NCBI RefSeq assembly: GCF_005405145.1
Contig: NZ_BJDM01000006.1
Location: 1 to 64,000 of the forward strand
Length of the DNA stretch: 64,000 bases
Reading direction: 5' to 3'
Source of the DNA: Paucilactobacillus kaifaensis
Lineage (GTDB): Bacteria > Bacillota > Bacilli > Lactobacillales > Lactobacillaceae
Position 1 is the stretch's first letter. The number at the start of each line of letters is the position of its first letter. Below, piece by piece: positions 61,451 to 64,000 of the stretch. The position numbers and the translations under genes were made by a program. Under the pieces are notes generated by a model that did not search any database, was not told the DNA's origin, and saw only the letters and a list, made by a program, of their open reading frames with translations.

Positions 61451-61497
61451 GTCAATCACTCATGTTATGTTTTATAACATGAGTGATTGACTTTTTA
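61449..61497 (+). terminator. Terminator after miaA
   Basis: 20-bp perfect inverted repeat starting in the stop codon (61449-61468 with 61474-61493), 5-nt loop, T-rich tail. Its upper part is the GlnR box. Confidence 0.88.
61463..61479 (+). promoter_or_regulatory. GlnR operator of glnRA
   Basis: TGTTATGTTTTATAACA matches the GlnR/TnrA consensus TGTNAN7TNACA at every fixed position. It lies just upstream of TTGACT (61487-61492), a -35 with TAAGCT at 61510-61515 preceded by TGG as possible -10. Repression of glnRA under good nitrogen supply is expected. Confidence 0.85.
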
Positions 61498-61546
61498 TTT
61501 TAATGCTGGTAAGCTATGAAAGTATAAGGAAAGGAGGAAATTTATC

Positions 61547-61939
61547 ATGCGTGAAAAAGAGTTACGGCGCTCATTAGCAGTGTTACCGATTGGGACTGTG
61601 ATGAAATTGACAAGCTTAACTGCTCGTCAGATTCGGTATTACGAAGAACAGGAGTTAATTTTTCCCAAACGAAGTGATGGTAATCGACGACTATACTCGT
61701 TAGCCGATATTGATCGCTTGCTTGAAATTAAAGACTATCTCGATGATGGTTTGAATATGGCTGGCATTCGTGAAGTTTATGATCAAAAGAAACGAGAACA
61801 TGAACAGCAGAAAAACCAAGCACAACAATTGACTGATGAAGATGTTCGTGAAATCTTGCATGATGAATTTATGCGAGCTGGTGGACTGCAGCTACCAGGT
61901 TCGCAACAACCTCAATCGCCCTTACAAAAACCATTTTGA
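61547..61939 (+). CDS. glnR: Nitrogen-metabolism repressor GlnR
   Basis: MerR-type regulator of nitrogen genes, 130 aa. N-terminal winged HTH with [25 protein letters not shown] and [18 protein letters not shown], and a C-terminal helix and flexible tail ([16 protein letters not shown]) that contacts feedback-inhibited glutamine synthetase in Bacillus. AAAGGAGG precedes the ATG. It shares an operon with glnA, 29 bp apart, and its own box lies upstream. Confidence 0.95.
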   Translation: MREKELRRSLAVLPIGTVMKLTSLTARQIRYYEEQELIFPKRSDGNRRLYSLADIDRLLEIKDYLDDGLNMAGIREVYDQKKREHEQQKNQAQQLTDEDVREILHDEFMRAGGLQLPGSQQPQSPLQKPF

Positions 61940-61968
61940 TGTACCTAAATAAGAATAGGAGAGATTTT

Positions 61969-63309
61969 ATGGCTAAACATGTGTTTTCAGATGATGAAGT
62001 ACGGCAATTAATTAAAGATGATAATGTTCGTTTCTTGCGATTGATGTTCACAGATCTTTTTGGAACAATCAAGAATGTTGAATTGCCAACCAGTCAACTT
62101 GATAAATTGCTCCAAAATAAAATTATGTTCGATGGTTCTTCCATTGATGGCTTTGTACGCATTGAAGAAAGTGATATGTATTTGTATCCAGACATGTCAA
62201 CTTGGATGGTATTTCCATGGGGTGCTGAACATGGTAAGGTTGCACGAGTTATTTGTGATGTTTACACATCAGACCGCAAACCATTTGGTGGGGATCCACG
62301 AAATAATCTTATTCGGGTACTGAAGGACATGAAAAAGGCCGGTTTTACCAACTTCAATATTGGTCCAGAACCAGAATTTTTCCTATTCAAAATGGATGAA
62401 AATGCTAAGCCAACTACTAAGCTAAATGATCAAGGCAGTTATTTTGATATGGCGCCAATGGACTTAGGTGAGAATTGCCGTCGTGATATTGTGTTGGAAT
62501 TAGAAGATATGGGCTTTGAAATTGAAGCAGCCCATCATGAAGTTGCTCCAGGGCAACATGAAATTGACTTCAAATATGCGGATGCGCTTGAAGCTGCAGA
62601 TAATATTCAAACATTTAAATTGGTAGTTAGAACAGTCGCTAGAAAATATGGATTGCACGCTACATTTATGCCAAAACCGTTAGCTGGTATTAACGGTTCG
62701 GGAATGCATTTAAACATGTCGTTATTCGATAAAACAGGCAATACATTCTTTGATGAAAAGGGCGATTTGGAGTTATCACAAAGTGCCTACCATTTTCTTG
62801 GCGGGTTGTTGAAGCATGCGCGAAGCTTTACGGCCATCTGTAATCCAATTGTGAATTCATATAAACGCTTGGTACCAGGGTTTGAAGCGCCAGTTTATGT
62901 AGCCTGGTCAGGTTCTAACCGCTCACCATTAATCCGAGTACCTAGTTCTCGCGGAGTTTCTACACGACTGGAACTACGCTCGGTTGATCCCGCTGCTAAT
63001 CCTTATTTAGCAATTGCTGCAGTTCTTGAAGCAGGATTGGACGGAATTCGCAACGAGGTAACACCGGAAGAAAGTGTTGATCGTAACATTTATAGAATGA
63101 ATGAAAGCGAACGTGAAGACAATCATATTACTAACTTGCCAGATACATTGCACAACGCATTGAAAGACCTGGCTCAAGATGAAGTTATCCGTGATGCTAT
63201 GGGACAACATCTATATCAGAGCTTCTTTGAAGCTAAAAACCTTGAATATGACGCGTACAGACAACAAGTATCTGAGTGGGAACGAGATCAGTACCTCGAA
63301 TTATATTAA
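61969..63309 (+). CDS. glnA: Glutamine synthetase, type I alpha
   Basis: Makes glutamine from glutamate, ammonia and ATP; dodecamer in the cytoplasm. 446 aa, with beta-Grasp N-domain ([22 protein letters not shown]) and catalytic domain with [33 protein letters not shown] and NRSPLIRVP. The length fits GSI-alpha, which is controlled by feedback and GlnR, not adenylylation. AGGAGAG precedes ATG 61969; the longer frame from 61936 overlaps glnR. Confidence 0.97.
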   Translation: MAKHVFSDDEVRQLIKDDNVRFLRLMFTDLFGTIKNVELPTSQLDKLLQNKIMFDGSSIDGFVRIEESDMYLYPDMSTWMVFPWGAEHGKVARVICDVYTSDRKPFGGDPRNNLIRVLKDMKKAGFTNFNIGPEPEFFLFKMDENAKPTTKLNDQGSYFDMAPMDLGENCRRDIVLELEDMGFEIEAAHHEVAPGQHEIDFKYADALEAADNIQTFKLVVRTVARKYGLHATFMPKPLAGINGSGMHLNMSLFDKTGNTFFDEKGDLELSQSAYHFLGGLLKHARSFTAICNPIVNSYKRLVPGFEAPVYVAWSGSNRSPLIRVPSSRGVSTRLELRSVDPAANPYLAIAAVLEAGLDGIRNEVTPEESVDRNIYRMNESEREDNHITNLPDTLHNALKDLAQDEVIRDAMGQHLYQSFFEAKNLEYDAYRQQVSEWERDQYLELY

Positions 63310-63331
63310 TTAGTAACTACATCTTAAATGT

Positions 63332-63365
63332 AAAAATCCAGCAATTATTTAAGCTGGATTTTTTT
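63332..63365 (+). terminator. Terminator after glnA
   Basis: AAAAATCCAGC / GCTGGATTTTT (63332-63342 with 63353-63363), 10-nt loop, T-run. Confidence 0.88.
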
Positions 63366-63475
63366 GTGATTTACTAAAGTTTTTAACAAAAATTAAATTA
63401 CCGACTAAGAATACTTTAATCTGATCCAAAAGTTAGGTAAGATAAACATATACAACGATTGATGGGAGATTGATT

Positions 63476-64000
63476 ATGGCTAATGTAGTAGATCAAGGCG
63501 ATCAAACAGACGTCTCAAATGTAATTAATGAACAAATTGCAGCTAAAATTTCGTATTTACAAGAATTGCAGCAAGCAATCTCGCAACATGATGACCGTAA
63601 AATTTATGCATTATTGGACAATCAGCGGTATGCTTCAGCAATTTTACATACTGAAAAGCAAGAAAATGATCACGGTGTCATTAACTTGGTTGATAATCTA
63701 TCAGATCAGCTAAGCAATTATCTAAGTGCTAACTTGATCAAATATTTAGGTAAAGCATATCCATTTTTTTATTATGAAGAATACCAACAAGGACATTTTA
63801 AGGTATTTTTTGGTAATTGGTGGGATCGACGCGAGTTTGGTGAACTAGATGTTTTGAATATTCGATTTGCATTTGATCAAGATGAATACGTTAAGTTGAC
63901 GCAATCGTTTGAGCTGGCCAAAAATAATAAGCGTTTTAACAGTGAAAAAATTCAAACAATTTCAGAACAAAACGATCAGCTACAGGATCTAATCGATCAT
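63476..64000 (+). CDS. Unidentified protein, 3' end outside the window
   Basis: An open frame of 175 codons from ATG 63476, with GGGAGATTG as ribosome-binding site, runs without stop to the window edge. The visible protein begins MANVVDQGDQTDVSNVINEQ, has a helical Gln/Glu-rich region at 16-60, then a globular segment with aromatic residues (YPFFYYEEYQ, FKVFFGNWWDRREFGELDVLNIRF). No membrane segment or cysteine. I do not recognise the family; similar-position proteins in lactobacilli are annotated only as hypothetical or nuclease-like. Confidence 0.75.
   Translation, partial: MANVVDQGDQTDVSNVINEQIAAKISYLQELQQAISQHDDRKIYALLDNQRYASAILHTEKQENDHGVINLVDNLSDQLSNYLSANLIKYLGKAYPFFYYEEYQQGHFKVFFGNWWDRREFGELDVLNIRFAFDQDEYVKLTQSFELAKNNKRFNSEKIQTISEQNDQLQDLIDH

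Overview
The window is a stretch of low-GC Firmicute chromosome. Gene content and order point to the family Lactobacillaceae: EcsAB/HIT/PrsA, the yqeG-yqeH-yhbY-nadD-yqeK-rsfS cluster, infC-rpmI-rplT, dnaB-dnaI, a DUF3042 small protein, glnR-glnA, and an AT-rich base composition with several TTG and GTG starts. The exact species cannot be read from the sequence. Nearly everything is core, vertically inherited housekeeping DNA. I see no insertion sequence, prophage, CRISPR array, tRNA or rRNA gene, and no toxin or defence island.

Region by region. 1-500: a 90-bp tandem repeat carrying terminator-like hairpins, then the promoter and a cre-like site of a zinc alcohol dehydrogenase. 0.5-9.3 kb: alcohol dehydrogenase, a stand-alone UvrA paralogue, a bifunctional class A penicillin-binding protein, a LacI-type regulator next to ribokinase with a likely operator over its start site, and a YheA/UPF0342 protein. 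9.3-14.1 kb: the YhaO-YhaN-YhaM nuclease cassette. 14.4-19.3 kb: PrsA, a coiled-coil protein and HIT on the minus strand, divergent from EcsA-EcsB-TrmB. 19.5-23.1 kb: thioredoxin-like YtpP, YtpR, a small unknown protein, MurC and a Bax-inhibitor-1 protein. 23.2-30.2 kb: PolA-MutM-CoaE-NrdR-DnaB-DnaI, a replication and repair operon. 30.2-31.6 kb: an L20-type leader with attenuator, infC (apparent ATA start), rpmI and rplT. 31.7-38.1 kb: the ribosome-assembly/NAD cluster, tRNA acetate ligase TmcAL, YceD and rpmF.

38.3-45.1 kb: AdhP, an ArlRS-type two-component system, YidC, acylphosphatase, a 23S rRNA/tRNA 2'-O-methyltransferase, an HD-domain protein and an HxlR regulator. 45.1-51.8 kb: a T-box leader with pheS-pheT, then MltG, uridine kinase, GreA and a HesB-like protein. 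51.9-54.5 kb: the large membrane protein YfhO on the minus strand. 54.7-60.3 kb: PBP2, L33, 5-formyl-THF cyclo-ligase, short rhomboid GluP, YqgQ, glucokinase, a rhodanese-like protein lacking its cysteine, and the small DUF3042 protein. 60.5-64 kb: miaA, glnR, glnA and the start of an unidentified gene cut by the window end.

Most of the interest lies in regulation and small anomalies rather than in a new gene system: a perfect GlnR box inside the miaA terminator hairpin, the infC ATA start combined with an L20-type attenuator, an adhP promoter framed by a 9-bp inverted repeat, a perfect 31-bp inverted repeat between convergent genes, and the repeat array at the left edge. I did not find convincing evidence of a previously undescribed multi-gene system.
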